In this document: positions 52,127 through 60,804 of the stretch, piece after piece
Layout: every line of letters begins with the position of its first letter
How positions within the stretch are numbered: position 1 is the first letter of the stretch
Assembly (NCBI RefSeq): GCF_900103525.1
Contig: NZ_FNHN01000004.1
Location: 1-64,000 of the forward strand
Reading direction: 5' to 3'
Origin: Bacillus sp. OK048
Lineage (GTDB): Bacteria; Bacillota; Bacilli; Bacillales; Cytobacillaceae
DNA length: 64,000 nucleotides
Position numbers and translations under genes: made by a program
Notes under the pieces: generated by a model
What the model was told of the DNA's origin: nothing
Database searches by the model: none
The model's input: the letters and a program-made list of their open reading frames with translations, nothing else

Positions 52127-52885
52127 TTACCAGCCTCGCCCTGCACCGCCACCACCTGATGAGCCACCGCCTCCACCTCTAGAGCCTCCGCCGCCTCCAC
52201 CTCTGCCACGTGAAATAATAGACAGCAACAGATACGTGAGGGTACCTCCAAAAAATTTAAAATCAAGCACCACAACCACTACCACAATAATAATCAATAG
52301 CCAAGAAGGTATACCAAGCCCCTTATCACTAGTATTCGGTTGAACCTGCTTTTCAGGACTCGACAGCCCACCTTCTTGACCGTATTCAGCTAACACTTCA
52401 TTTGCCAAAACCTTATATGTTTCTACTATCGCCTTGTTTGGCTCATCATTTTGAAGGAAAGGGATGGCATATTGATCTAGAATCCGGCCAGCTTTTCCGT
52501 CAGGAATCCTCCCCTCGAGTCCATAGCCTACTTCGATTTTGATTAAGCGGTCTGTAGCGGCTATAACTAACAATACTCCATTATTTTCCTGTTCATTTCC
52601 AATTCCATATTGTCTAAAAGCTTCATTCGCATATTCCTCAATCGTGTTTTCCCCAATGGTATCAACTGTTAAAACAGAAATTTGCGCAGTAGTTCGATCT
52701 TCAACTGATCTGCCCATACTTCTTATTTCCGTTATTTCATCCTCAGTTAATATCTTAGCAAAATCTTGTACATAAATATCCCCGATAGGCGCTGGCACTT
52801 TAATAGTCTCTGCTAGTGCACTGCTTTGTAAAAGCAAAAAAGAAAGGAATACAAAAAGAAGGCTGTAGACCCTTTTCGGTTTCAT
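52127..52885 (-). CDS. TPM-domain protein (YgcG/YdjH-like), secreted and membrane-anchored
   Basis: A 252-residue protein: signal peptide MKPKRVYSLLFVFLSFLLLQ ending ALA at about residue 25, TPM domain (about 35-160: YVQDFAKILTEDEITEI, GVLLVIAATDRLIKIEVGYGLEG), one membrane helix (about 192-215), and a very Gly-rich tail ending GGAGRGW. TPM domains are linked to phosphatase activity and photosystem repair in plants; bacterial members are usually paired with LemA, as here. Its ATG overlaps the lemA stop by 4 nt. Confidence 0.88.
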   Translation of the reverse strand: MKPKRVYSLLFVFLSFLLLQSSALAETIKVPAPIGDIYVQDFAKILTEDEITEIRSMGRSVEDRTTAQISVLTVDTIGENTIEEYANEAFRQYGIGNEQENNGVLLVIAATDRLIKIEVGYGLEGRIPDGKAGRILDQYAIPFLQNDEPNKAIVETYKVLANEVLAEYGQEGGLSSPEKQVQPNTSDKGLGIPSWLLIIIVVVVVVLDFKFFGGTLTYLLLSIISRGRGGGGGGSRGGGGGSSGGGGAGRGW

Positions 52886-53460
52886 TCGCCATTGCCTCCA
52901 AAGTCAACCTGTGGAGCTTCAGCCGCTTTAGGATTTGCTGTAAAATATTCTTTTTGATCAAAACCAGTCATTCCTGCGATTAGTGCCCCAGGAAACTGCT
53001 TTACTTTTTTATTATAAACCGCGACCTGATCATTATAATCTTTTCGTGCCACTGAAATTCTATTTTCAGTTCCAGATAATTCATCCATTAATTGTGTAAA
53101 TTGCTGGTCTGCTTTTAAATTCGGATAATTTTCAACCACTACAAGTAATCGGCTTAGTGCACCCGTTAATTCAGTATTGGCAGTTGCTTCTTCTTCCACT
53201 GTATTTGCTCCTGCCAATCTTGCCCGTGCATCTGATATCGATGCAATCACTTCTTTTTCATGTGATGCATACCCTTTAACGGTATTCACTAAGTTTGGGA
53301 TTAAATCCAGCCTTCTTTGTAGCTGATTCTCAATTTGGGCATAGGATTGGTCTACATTTTCTTCCAGGTTAACAAAATTGTTATAGCTCGACATTAACAT
53401 GACACCCAATATTACAACTACAGCAACAATAATTCCAATGATCATATAACCTTTTTTCAT
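52882..53460 (-). CDS. LemA-family protein
   Basis: A 192-residue protein with an N-terminal signal-anchor (MKKGYMIIGIIVAVVVILGV) and an extracytoplasmic helical LemA domain containing YNNFVNLEENVDQSYAQIEN, RRLDLIPNLVNTVKGYA and the C-terminal FPGALIAGMTGFDQKEYF. Function is unclear in Bacillus; the pairing with a TPM protein is widespread. I start at ATG 53460; the frame to 53520 adds 20 non-homologous residues, and AAGGAGATG lies between. A GC-rich dispersed repeat lies just upstream. Confidence 0.9.
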   Translation of the reverse strand: MKKGYMIIGIIVAVVVILGVMLMSSYNNFVNLEENVDQSYAQIENQLQRRLDLIPNLVNTVKGYASHEKEVIASISDARARLAGANTVEEEATANTELTGALSRLLVVVENYPNLKADQQFTQLMDELSGTENRISVARKDYNDQVAVYNKKVKQFPGALIAGMTGFDQKEYFTANPKAAEAPQVDFGGNGE

Positions 53461-53550
53461 TTTGAACACATCTCCTTTCCTTTTGGCTATGTTAAACTTG
53501 GCTGTTGATTTGAGCTCCACTAAGGAAAGCTTCTTTGAATAATCACCGCA

Positions 53551-53690
53551 GTGACAGGCGTTCTTTTCCTGTCACGAGGCACTTCGCTTTCCGCGGGCGG
53601 TCGGTGAGCCTCCTCGCCGCTGCGCGACTGCGGGGTCTCACCCTGACCTGCTAGTCCCGCAGGAGTCTCGTGCCTTCCGCTCAAATCAAC
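53551..53690. repeat. GC-rich interspersed repeat of Bacillaceae type
   Basis: It starts with the inverted repeat GTGACAGG/CCTGTCAC (53551-53558, 53568-53575), then a GC-rich core (53576-53690) containing TCCGCGGGCGGTCGGTGAGC and TCTCACCCTGACCTGCTAGT. Base composition contrasts sharply with the AT-rich surroundings. I recognise core segments as a repeat seen between genes in many Bacillaceae genomes. A 64-codon frame through it is not a gene. Confidence 0.75.
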
Positions 53691-53751
53691 AGGTAATAAA
53701 ATCAACAGTATCACTTAACACAGCTTTCCTTTTAATTATATTCCAATTTGA

Positions 53752-53786
53752 AAAGCTGTGTGGATTAATTGAATCCGCACAGCTTT
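53752..53786 (-). terminator. Terminator of the 77-residue gene
   Basis: AAAGCTGTGTGGATT and AATCCGCACAGCTTT pair over 15 positions (one G-U) around a short AT loop, just after the stop codon at 53790. Confidence 0.85.
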
Positions 53787-53789
53787 CTA

Positions 53790-54023
53790 TTATTTTTCTT
53801 CTTTCGTTTCATTTAATTCATCGATGAGCTGTTTGGTTCTTTTAGCATTTCCTTCTGCAAAATTTTCTAAGCGATCCTTGAGTTCAGCATCATCGTGAAT
53901 GCGCTCAGCTGTTATTAAATATGTCCGCATTAAATCTTCTTCGATTTCAATTGCATTTTCCAGAATTTCTTCTAGATTATTTTTTTCTTCTTCCTCTTTT
54001 CCTTTAAAAATATTTGCAGTCAA
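53790..54023 (-). CDS. Small charged helical protein (unknown)
   Basis: A 77-residue, Glu-rich protein, predicted almost entirely helical, with two long amphipathic stretches (residues 10-40 and 45-75). The pattern EIEEDLMRTYLITAERIHDDAEL has acidic residues and Tyr at ferritin-like spacing, but no second metal-binding helix pair is complete, so I do not assign a function. AAGGAGG lies before the ATG. It follows hpt by 29 bp on the same strand and may share its transcript; it ends in a strong terminator. Confidence 0.7.
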   Translation of the reverse strand: MTANIFKGKEEEEKNNLEEILENAIEIEEDLMRTYLITAERIHDDAELKDRLENFAEGNAKRTKQLIDELNETKEEK

Positions 54024-54052
54024 AGCATCCAGCCTCCTTCAACATTTGCTAA

Positions 54053-54580
54053 CTAATACTCCTCCACTGTCGCAATATAAGGTAAGTTTCTATACTTTTG
54101 AGCATAGTCAATACCATAGCCGACAATGAATTCATCCGGGATCACAAAGCCGACATAATCAACTGGCAGTTCAACTTTCCTTCGTTCAGGCTTATCCAGG
54201 AGTGTGCATATTTTCATTTTTTTTGGTTTATGCATGTTTAAATGGTCCCGTAAAAAATGCAGTGTTAGACCGCTGTCTATGATATCTTCAACCACCAAAA
54301 CATTTTTATTCGTAATATCAGCATCAAGGTCCTTAAGAAGCTTTACTTTACCTGTTGTTTCGGTTTGGTCACTATAGCTGGATACTGAAATGAAATCCAC
54401 ATTACAATCGCCTTTCATCCCACGAATCAGGTCTGCTGCGAACACAAACGACCCTTTAAGCACAACGATAAGCATGATTGGCTCATTATTAAAATCACTT
54501 TCGATTTCCGCTGCTAATTCCTTCACTCTTAGTTTAATCTCTTCTTCTGAAATCATCGTATCTTTTACTCGATATGGCAA
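54053..54580 (-). CDS. Hypoxanthine phosphoribosyltransferase
   Basis: A 175-residue purine salvage enzyme of the type I phosphoribosyltransferase fold. The PRPP loop is KNVLVVEDIIDSGLTL (residues about 95-110), preceded by IMLIVVLKGSFVFAADLIRG, the catalytic flexible loop SVSSYSDQT, and the base-binding DYVGFVIPDEFIVGYGIDY. It makes IMP (and probably GMP). TTG start at 54580, with AGAAGGAA upstream. Bacillus normally carries hprT next to tilS and ftsH; this copy is in another context, so it may be a paralogue. I therefore give no gene symbol. Confidence 0.88.
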   Translation of the reverse strand: MPYRVKDTMISEEEIKLRVKELAAEIESDFNNEPIMLIVVLKGSFVFAADLIRGMKGDCNVDFISVSSYSDQTETTGKVKLLKDLDADITNKNVLVVEDIIDSGLTLHFLRDHLNMHKPKKMKICTLLDKPERRKVELPVDYVGFVIPDEFIVGYGIDYAQKYRNLPYIATVEEY

Positions 54581-54777
54581 GAATTATTCCTTCTTTCTAT
54601 TTAGTCCAAACTGGACATCATTATTATTCCCGATTTATAGCATCTTGAAACAAATTTTCTACTTGGACTATTTTAGTTTAAATCCATTGATATAAAAAAG
54701 TAAAGAAAGTAGATTATTATTGAATTAATCGGTTAGAATGGAATTTGTACATAGATATTTTCGAGGAGTGAAGAAAA

Positions 54778-55206
54778 ATGCCAGTTAATGTTTACCTTGT
54801 TTTTAATGGTAACACCCGTGAAGCAGTAGAATTTTATGCAAAGGTTTTTAAAACAGAAGCACCGAACATCATGACCTTTGGCGAAGGACCGAAACACCCC
54901 GATTACGAGATGCCAGAGGAAGTAAAAGATTTAGTGATGCATACAAGACTTAACGTCGACGGAAGTACTATTATGTTTTCTGACAACTATCCTGGTTCGC
55001 CATTTGTCGAAGGAAACAACGTAACACTTGCCTTAGTCAGCCAAAATTTGGATGATATTCAATCTTGGTATGATCAATTAAAAGAAGGCGGCACTGTTAC
55101 GATGGAGCTCCAAGAAACCTTTTGGGCTAAACTCTATGGCCAGATAACAGATAAATTCGGTATTCACTGGCAGATAAGTCATGATAGTGGAGAATATGGA
55201 AATTAA
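54778..55206 (+). CDS. VOC-superfamily protein, PhnB-like
   Basis: A 142-residue protein with two beta-alpha-beta-beta-beta modules (VYLVFNGNTREAVEFYAKVF at the start; VTLALVSQNLDDIQSWYDQL in the second half) and the ending AKLYGQITDKFGIHWQIS, the usual layout of the 3-demethylubiquinone methyltransferase-like/PhnB subgroup. Members include resistance proteins and enzymes of unknown substrate; a canonical metal triad is not evident. CGAGGAGTGAAGAAAA precedes the ATG. Monocistronic. Confidence 0.85.
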   Translation: MPVNVYLVFNGNTREAVEFYAKVFKTEAPNIMTFGEGPKHPDYEMPEEVKDLVMHTRLNVDGSTIMFSDNYPGSPFVEGNNVTLALVSQNLDDIQSWYDQLKEGGTVTMELQETFWAKLYGQITDKFGIHWQISHDSGEYGN

Positions 55207-55216
55207 TTTCACATAC

Positions 55217-55253
55217 AAAAAGGATACAGCCGTTTAATGACTGTATCCTTTTT
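55217..55253. terminator. Bidirectional terminator
   Basis: AAAAAGGATACAG and CTGTATCCTTTTT form a 13-bp stem between the VOC gene and the convergent ABC importer operon. Confidence 0.92.
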
Positions 55254-55262
55254 GAATTCTAC

Positions 55263-56009
55263 TTATTTCAAGCTTCTGCTTAGGAACGCTTTTGTCCGTT
55301 CGTTCCGAGGATTTGTAAACAATTCTGCAGGGTTTCCGGATTCAATAATTTCTCCGTTATCCATGAAAATAACCCGGTTTGCCACTTCCCTTGCAAAGCC
55401 CATTTCATGTGTCACAACCATCATCGTCATTTGCTCTTCGGCAAGTGCCTTGATTACCTCAAGGACTTCACCAGTCAATTCAGGGTCAAGTGCAGAAGTA
55501 GGTTCATCAAACAAAAGAATTTCAGGGTTCATCATCAACGCTCTAGCAATAGCTACCCGTTGTTTTTGACCGCCTGATAAATTGGCAGGGTAAGCATCCG
55601 CTCTCTCTGTAAGCCCAACCTTTCTCAATAGTTCCGTACTTCTTTGCTGGATCGATGCAATCGGCTCGTTCTTTACCAATCTAGGAGGCAGTTCTAAATT
55701 TTCTTTAACCGTCAGGTGCGGGAATAAATTAAAATGCTGGAAGACCATACCCATTTTTGAAGTAATCTTTTTGATTTCCTGTGGATTCGCGTAAACTCCA
55801 TCCTTAACAAAAGCTTCACCAGAAATCGTAATGCTTCCTGCATTTATTTCCTCTAAATGGACTAAACTGCGAAGCATGGTACTTTTCCCCGATCCAGATG
55901 GACCAATTACTGCGATTACATCATTTTTATTAACATCAAAGGTTATCTGTTTTAGTACTTCCAGCTTGCCAAACGATTTCTTCAGGTTGGAAACCTCAAT
56001 GATAGCCAC
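55263..56009 (-). CDS. Polar amino-acid ABC transporter, ATP-binding protein
   Basis: A 248-residue ATPase of the GlnQ/HisP class: Walker [11 protein letters not shown]-loop, signature [15 protein letters not shown], Walker [17 protein letters not shown]-loop VVTHEMGFA. It powers uptake through the permease encoded upstream. GTG 56009 ([14 protein letters not shown]) is 9 nt after AAAAGGA; a TTG three codons earlier abuts that site. Last gene of the three-gene importer operon (15-bp gap to the permease). Confidence 0.93.
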   Translation of the reverse strand: MAIIEVSNLKKSFGKLEVLKQITFDVNKNDVIAVIGPSGSGKSTMLRSLVHLEEINAGSITISGEAFVKDGVYANPQEIKKITSKMGMVFQHFNLFPHLTVKENLELPPRLVKNEPIASIQQRSTELLRKVGLTERADAYPANLSGGQKQRVAIARALMMNPEILLFDEPTSALDPELTGEVLEVIKALAEEQMTMMVVTHEMGFAREVANRVIFMDNGEIIESGNPAELFTNPRNERTKAFLSRSLK

Positions 56010-56024
56010 ATTTACCAATCCTTT

Positions 56025-56684
56025 TTATTCAAATTTGTATCTTCGTTCAATTCCTTTGAAAACAAATGTTAAAAAGAGTGTCATAATCAGATAAATCACA
56101 CCGGCAACGAAAAATGGCACAATCGTAAAGTCTCGGTTAACAGCTGTTTGAGCATAGTGTAGGAGTTCCGGTACTGCAACGGCATAGAGCAAGGCCGTGT
56201 CCTTGACAAGTGTCACCGATTCATTGGCAAGAGCGGGAAGAGTGACCCGAAACATTTGCGGTAAAATGATCCTTGTAGTTGTCTGCCACTTACTCAACCC
56301 AAGAACCTGTGAGGCTTCATATTGCCCTTTATCAATCGCCAGGAGACCGCCGCGGAATATTTCAGCAAAGTAAGCTGCGTAATTTAATATAAACCCTAAA
56401 CAAGCTGCAACGAATCGATCTAAGACTAAATATTCTCCGACAACTGGCAGCATAGGAAGGCCGAAGCAAATTAATAGTAATTGCAGTAATAGCGGAGTTC
56501 CTCTCATCACGTAAATATAGCCCTGTGCTAGTAAGGATACAGGCTTTACGCTGCTTTTAACAGCTAGTGTTAGTAAAAAACCAAGTGGAATAGAGACAAT
56601 TATCGCAATGAAAAACAATAGAATGGTCATCTGGGCGCCTTCAAGCATAGGCATAACAATCGACTTAAAATATTCCAATGACAT
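56025..56684 (-). CDS. Polar amino-acid ABC transporter, permease
   Basis: A 219-residue membrane protein of the HisM/GlnP family with about five helices. It carries the EAA loop GLLAIDKGQYEASQVLGLSKWQ, where the ATPase docks, and an N-terminal FKSIVMPMLEGAQMTILLFF. ATG 56684 has GGAGGAG upstream; the frame beyond to 56720 is non-homologous. As the only permease here it should act as a homodimer. Confidence 0.92.
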   Translation of the reverse strand: MSLEYFKSIVMPMLEGAQMTILLFFIAIIVSIPLGFLLTLAVKSSVKPVSLLAQGYIYVMRGTPLLLQLLLICFGLPMLPVVGEYLVLDRFVAACLGFILNYAAYFAEIFRGGLLAIDKGQYEASQVLGLSKWQTTTRIILPQMFRVTLPALANESVTLVKDTALLYAVAVPELLHYAQTAVNRDFTIVPFFVAGVIYLIMTLFLTFVFKGIERRYKFE

Positions 56685-56753
56685 GGTAAACTCCTCCAAA
56701 AACAAAACAGGTTTCCCCAAGGAAATCCTGTTTCACCCTATTTCCAGACTATA

Positions 56754-57530
56754 CTACTTTAGTACTTTATTCTCTCCAAACCACTTATCGGAAATACTAG
56801 CAGCTGTTCCGTCCTCATTCATTTCATCAAGTGCCTTTTGGAGTTTTTCAAGCAACGCTTCATTTCCCTTTTTCACGCCAATTCCGTATTCCTCTGGAGC
56901 AAGCGATTCATCAAGCACCTTAAATGTACCTTCCTCTTTCGCCATATAATAATTGATAACAACCTCATCAATCACCACAGCATCCAAACGCCCACTCTTT
57001 AAGTCTGTTAAGGCTTGTACATTGTCAGCAAATTCAGTGACGGTCTTAAGTTTTCCTTTTACTGGCGAAGCATCCAGGGCGTCGGATGCTGAAGAAAGTG
57101 ACTGAAGTCCCACTACTTTCCCTTCTAAATCATCTAGCTTGGAAATCTTAGAATCAGCCAGGGTAACAAGGACCTGTGCATTTTTAAGATATGGTTTTGT
57201 GAAAAGGACTTTCTCTTTTCGTTCATCTGTGATCGTATATCCGTTCCAGATTAAGTCAATTCGTCCGCTGCTAAGCTCTGCTTCTTTTGTTTTCCAGTCA
57301 ATTGGCTGGAATTTAGCCTCGGTCCCCATCTTTTTCGCAGCCGCCTTAGCAAAATCAATATCAAATCCAACGATATTGTTATCCTTATCACGGAATCCCA
57401 TTGGGGCAAATTTATCATCGATACCGATAACTAGAGTATTTTCTTCTTTTCCAGCAGAATTTGAGCATCCAGTTACGATCGCAAACACAGAAGTTAAAAT
57501 AAGAATCATAATAGCTAATCGTTTTTTCAT
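56754..57530 (-). CDS. Polar amino-acid ABC transporter, substrate-binding lipoprotein
   Basis: A 258-residue SBP_bac_3 protein: lipoprotein signal ending VTGC (Cys22), then VIGIDDKFAPMGFRDKDNNIVGFDID, the ligand-binding start typical of the family. Arg in TDERKEK and Asp in the VVIDEVV hinge are the usual amino-acid contacts. The exact amino acid cannot be told; cystine, arginine or glutamine are all possible. ATG 57530 follows AAAGGTGGT. First gene of the operon. Confidence 0.92.
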   Translation of the reverse strand: MKKRLAIMILILTSVFAIVTGCSNSAGKEENTLVIGIDDKFAPMGFRDKDNNIVGFDIDFAKAAAKKMGTEAKFQPIDWKTKEAELSSGRIDLIWNGYTITDERKEKVLFTKPYLKNAQVLVTLADSKISKLDDLEGKVVGLQSLSSASDALDASPVKGKLKTVTEFADNVQALTDLKSGRLDAVVIDEVVINYYMAKEEGTFKVLDESLAPEEYGIGVKKGNEALLEKLQKALDEMNEDGTAASISDKWFGENKVLK

Positions 57531-57596
57531 TTTATGTACCACCTTTAATTAAATTTAAATTCACTTTAGTGCGTTACCACATTATCACGATACCAC

Positions 57597-57626
57597 ATTA
57601 TAACACTATAACATTATCGAACTCAA
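57597..57626 (-). promoter_or_regulatory. Importer operon promoter with octamer repeats
   Basis: -35 TTGAGT (57626-57621), 18-bp spacer, -10 TATAAT (57602-57597). Six consecutive 8-mers related to GATAATGT, TATARTGT and GGTAWCGY run from about 57621 down to 57573, across and beyond the -10, so they may be part of a regulator site. Confidence 0.6.
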
Positions 57627-57644
57627 TAGCTAAAAAAAATAATA

Positions 57645-57672
57645 ATAAAAAGGAGCCTATTTAATAGACTCC
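57645..57672 (-). terminator. MFS gene terminator
   Basis: GGAGCCTAT (57652-57660) and ATAGACTCC (57664-57672) pair over 9 positions (one mismatch). On the minus strand they are followed by TTTTTATTATT. Confidence 0.72.
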
Positions 57673-57767
57673 CTTCGTTGATCGTTTCCAAATCATATGA
57701 TCTTGACCTTGGACCCAATAATCCTTTACTAAATAATCAGGTTCTACAATTTTCGACACCTACTGCG

Positions 57768-59012
57768 TCATGCTGAAATATTCTTTTGTACACGAATTTT
57801 ATTTGCAACAAAAAGTCCACTATATAGCAGGAATGTCCCAGCCATTAAAATAATCCCTACGAAAACAGACATCATGGTTGGTACCAAAAAAGCCCCCAAT
57901 ATGATCGCACCACGTGCGATTAAATCTGCGCCGCTAAAGCTTAAGTTAGAAAAGGCCGAGTAGGAGCCACGCTTGTCCTCCGGCATCATATTTGCTTTTT
58001 CTGCATTCATAATTGGAGAGTAAATCAGCTCTCCAATAGTGGCCAGCGCATTAAATAAAACAAGAACATACCAAATATTCGCCGAAGTGACAATCGTGTA
58101 TCCTGCACTATATAGCAATAATCCTAGCAAAAGCATCTTCCGTTTTGAGAATTTATCCGTTATTTTTGTAATAAAAAAGGTAAGCGCTACTACCATCAGC
58201 ATATTTTCGATATTTAGAAAACTCAACATCCTTACCCCTGCGATTTCAAAATTCCCAACAAATACCGATTTGAATTCCTCTGCTAATCGTACTCCGATAT
58301 AACTATTTAGTGAAAATTCGGCCGCAAAAATAAACATTGACCCAGCAACTGCCATGACGAATGGTTTATCTTGAAATGCGACTTTGTAGTTTTGAATGAG
58401 ATCCACAAAAAGGTTTTCATGCTTTTTTTCCAATAGCTTAACACGTGTATCTTGCAGCCATATGCCATAGGCGATTGGCAAGCTAATAGAAACAATCGTT
58501 AACGCAATGAAAAGTTCTATTTGATGGTTCACATACAAAAGTCCACCTAAAGCTGCACCGATTGCCATCGATAAATTAGTAAACCAATATTCAAGTGCAT
58601 AGACACTCTTGCGATTTTCCGGTGTGGTGGAGTCGATAATCACGGCATGAATCGCGGGCCTTCCTAGACTGCTCGTTATCGTGAATACTACATAACTGAT
58701 GGCAAATAATACAATCCATTTTTGGTCAGGCAATAAGCTTACAGTCATAAGAGCAAACATAAGCGCACTTGCCGCTGATGAAAGAATAATAATCTTTTTC
58801 CGAGGAAAGCGGTCTGAAATATAGCCACCGATAAAGTTAATAAAAAAGCCTATTATTACCGTAATCGCTAAGAAAATACCTGCCCAAACCGCACCTTTGT
58901 GCTGTGCAAAAAAGAGCGCCATAAACGGCATGACAGAGCTGAAAATCGCCCGGCTAAAAAACGAGGTGATCAGTCGAACCTTAATATTTTGAGGATAGTC
59001 TTTCCATGCCAT
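57768..59012 (-). CDS. Major facilitator superfamily exporter
   Basis: A 414-residue transporter with about 12 membrane helices and MFS motif A in GGYISDRFPRKK (between helices 2 and 3), resembling drug/sugar exporters of the MdtH/YttB kind. ATG 59012 (MAWKDYPQNIK) has AAAGGTG 9 nt upstream. It is divergent from an SgrR-like regulator gene (101 bp between starts), which suggests that the regulator controls it. Substrate unknown. Confidence 0.88.
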   Translation of the reverse strand: MAWKDYPQNIKVRLITSFFSRAIFSSVMPFMALFFAQHKGAVWAGIFLAITVIIGFFINFIGGYISDRFPRKKIIILSSAASALMFALMTVSLLPDQKWIVLFAISYVVFTITSSLGRPAIHAVIIDSTTPENRKSVYALEYWFTNLSMAIGAALGGLLYVNHQIELFIALTIVSISLPIAYGIWLQDTRVKLLEKKHENLFVDLIQNYKVAFQDKPFVMAVAGSMFIFAAEFSLNSYIGVRLAEEFKSVFVGNFEIAGVRMLSFLNIENMLMVVALTFFITKITDKFSKRKMLLLGLLLYSAGYTIVTSANIWYVLVLFNALATIGELIYSPIMNAEKANMMPEDKRGSYSAFSNLSFSGADLIARGAIILGAFLVPTMMSVFVGIILMAGTFLLYSGLFVANKIRVQKNISA

Positions 59013-59113
59013 ATTTAACAACACCTTTCATACTATCTATAGTAAACTAGACGTAATAATAAAAAAATGACCAATTTTCAAAAATATGTCTACTTTTAAA
59101 GGGGAATGAGCAG

Positions 59114-60769
59114 ATGGACCACTATTTATTAGCATTATGGAATACAACCTCTTCTGGGGAGGTTAAAGTTAAACAGCTGGCAGAAAAATTAGCTCTTAGT
59201 ACAAAGCAAACCCGCCGGAAACTGAATCAATGGCAGGAAGAAGGCTGGCTGAACTTTCAGGCTGGAAGAGGCAGAGGAAATGATTCTAAACTGTGCTGGA
59301 TTAAGGAAGTGGAAACAGAGTATGAACAACAATTTTTATCTCATTTAGAAAAATACTCCATTGAACAAGTTAGTAAACTACTATTATATAAATGGTCAGC
59401 GGAAACCAAACAGCGGTTAATGACCAAGTTTCAATCCAAATTTGGGTTTCATCAAGAAGGGCAGGACCGGTTAATTATTCCGAGATTTTACCGTTTCTTA
59501 ACATATCACCCATTAAAGGCTGCGGACGTCCATAGCGCAAACTTAATAGCAAACTTATATAACAGGGTTGTTGCATTGAAGGAAGATAATACAGTCATGC
59601 CTGAACTTGCACATAGCTGGGAAGTAAACGATAAGCGGTTAACCTTGTATCTAAGAAAAGATGTTACCTTTCATGATGGTTCAATTTTAAAGTCGGAGGA
59701 CGTCGTTCAAACTTTTTTGCGTATGAAGCAGGATGAAATCTATGCTGAACTCTGGAAACCTATTAACAGAATATCTTCTCCTGCACCACTAATCGTAGAA
59801 CTTGAATTTCCACATGGCTGTACCTATATTTTACCGCTTCTTAGTATGATCTCCGCGAGTATTTATAAGGAAACAACAAACGGATCAATTATCGGAACAG
59901 GCAGCTTTTATTTGGAAAAAGATACGGAAGAAAAAACGATTTTACATGCTTTTAAACATTATTACGGTGAGCGTCCGCTGTTGGATACGGTGGAATTTAT
60001 TCAGGTTTCAAGAGAATTTGGAAATGTCTATTATGGCGCTCATGAATCTAAAGAAGTCGGAACCTTTGAAGTGGAGAGTGATTCAGGCTTTGGTATCGTC
60101 GTGATGAATGCTTTTCGTCAGACCGATATTGCTAGAAAGGAAGTAAGAGATTACATTCATATGCTGATAGATAAACATCGCACAGAAATTTCAACAATTG
60201 ATGCGCGAATATCGGAAAATTCCAATGGCTGTTTAATTGGTTATTCGAAGACTTACTCGATGCCTAACATACCAAAACCGACCCTTACAAAGCCATTACG
60301 GATGAAGTATACTGGTTATTCAAAGGACGCATCCTTTTGGTTAAAAAACATCCTTGATGATGCTGGACTCAGTATAGAATTAGAAGAAGTCTCGTTTCAC
60401 GATGCCCTGTATCATGACCATTTAAAAGGTGCGGCAGATTTATTTATTCATGGAGAAATTTTTGAGATGAACCAATGCTTTTCCTATTTTAATTTTATGA
60501 AAAACACCGTTTCACCACTCCGTAAATTAACACAAAGTGATGACCGATTGCAAAAATTAATCCAAAACTACGATTTAATCCCCTTTGAAAAATGGATGGA
60601 TCAGCATTTAAAAATAGAGGATTATTTGATAAAAAATTCTCTCTGTATTCCACTCTATTACTCAAAACGGCAGATACCGTTTTCCATTAATCTAATGAAC
60701 GTCGAAATAAAGCATTTTGGTTATGTTGATTTATCGAAATTATGGATGAAGCCAAAAAAGGAAGCCTGA
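59114..60769 (+). CDS. SgrR-like regulator: HTH plus solute-binding domain
   Basis: A 551-residue protein: N-terminal SgrR-type helix-turn-helix (VKQLAEKLALSTKQTRRKLNQWQEEGWLNF split over residues 15-45), a linker, then an ABC-type peptide/solute-binding domain (SBP_bac_5; about 115-545, e.g. LTLYLRKDVTFHDGS). There is no signal peptide, so the binding domain acts as an intracellular sensor. In E. coli SgrR senses phosphosugar stress and sits next to the sugar exporter gene setA; here too the divergent neighbour is an MFS exporter. Ligand unknown. Confidence 0.88.
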   Translation: MDHYLLALWNTTSSGEVKVKQLAEKLALSTKQTRRKLNQWQEEGWLNFQAGRGRGNDSKLCWIKEVETEYEQQFLSHLEKYSIEQVSKLLLYKWSAETKQRLMTKFQSKFGFHQEGQDRLIIPRFYRFLTYHPLKAADVHSANLIANLYNRVVALKEDNTVMPELAHSWEVNDKRLTLYLRKDVTFHDGSILKSEDVVQTFLRMKQDEIYAELWKPINRISSPAPLIVELEFPHGCTYILPLLSMISASIYKETTNGSIIGTGSFYLEKDTEEKTILHAFKHYYGERPLLDTVEFIQVSREFGNVYYGAHESKEVGTFEVESDSGFGIVVMNAFRQTDIARKEVRDYIHMLIDKHRTEISTIDARISENSNGCLIGYSKTYSMPNIPKPTLTKPLRMKYTGYSKDASFWLKNILDDAGLSIELEEVSFHDALYHDHLKGAADLFIHGEIFEMNQCFSYFNFMKNTVSPLRKLTQSDDRLQKLIQNYDLIPFEKWMDQHLKIEDYLIKNSLCIPLYYSKRQIPFSINLMNVEIKHFGYVDLSKLWMKPKKEA

Positions 60770-60790
60770 CTTTGCTCGTCAGGCTTCCTT
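60758..60790 (+). terminator. Terminator overlapping the SgrR-like stop codon
   Basis: AAGGAAGCCTGAC (60758-60770) and GTCAGGCTTCCTT (60778-60790) form a 13-bp perfect stem. The TGA stop lies in the first arm. Confidence 0.88.
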
Positions 60791-60804
60791 GCCATTATAT
60801 AAAA

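Noticed and set aside
53520..53714. 64-codon minus-strand ORF
   Set aside because: It translates the GC-rich interspersed repeat; frames through such repeats are often mis-annotated.
57543..57767. Riboswitch or T-box upstream of the amino-acid importer
   Set aside because: No specifier/antiterminator architecture or conserved riboswitch core could be found; only the promoter, octamer repeats and the neighbouring terminator are visible.
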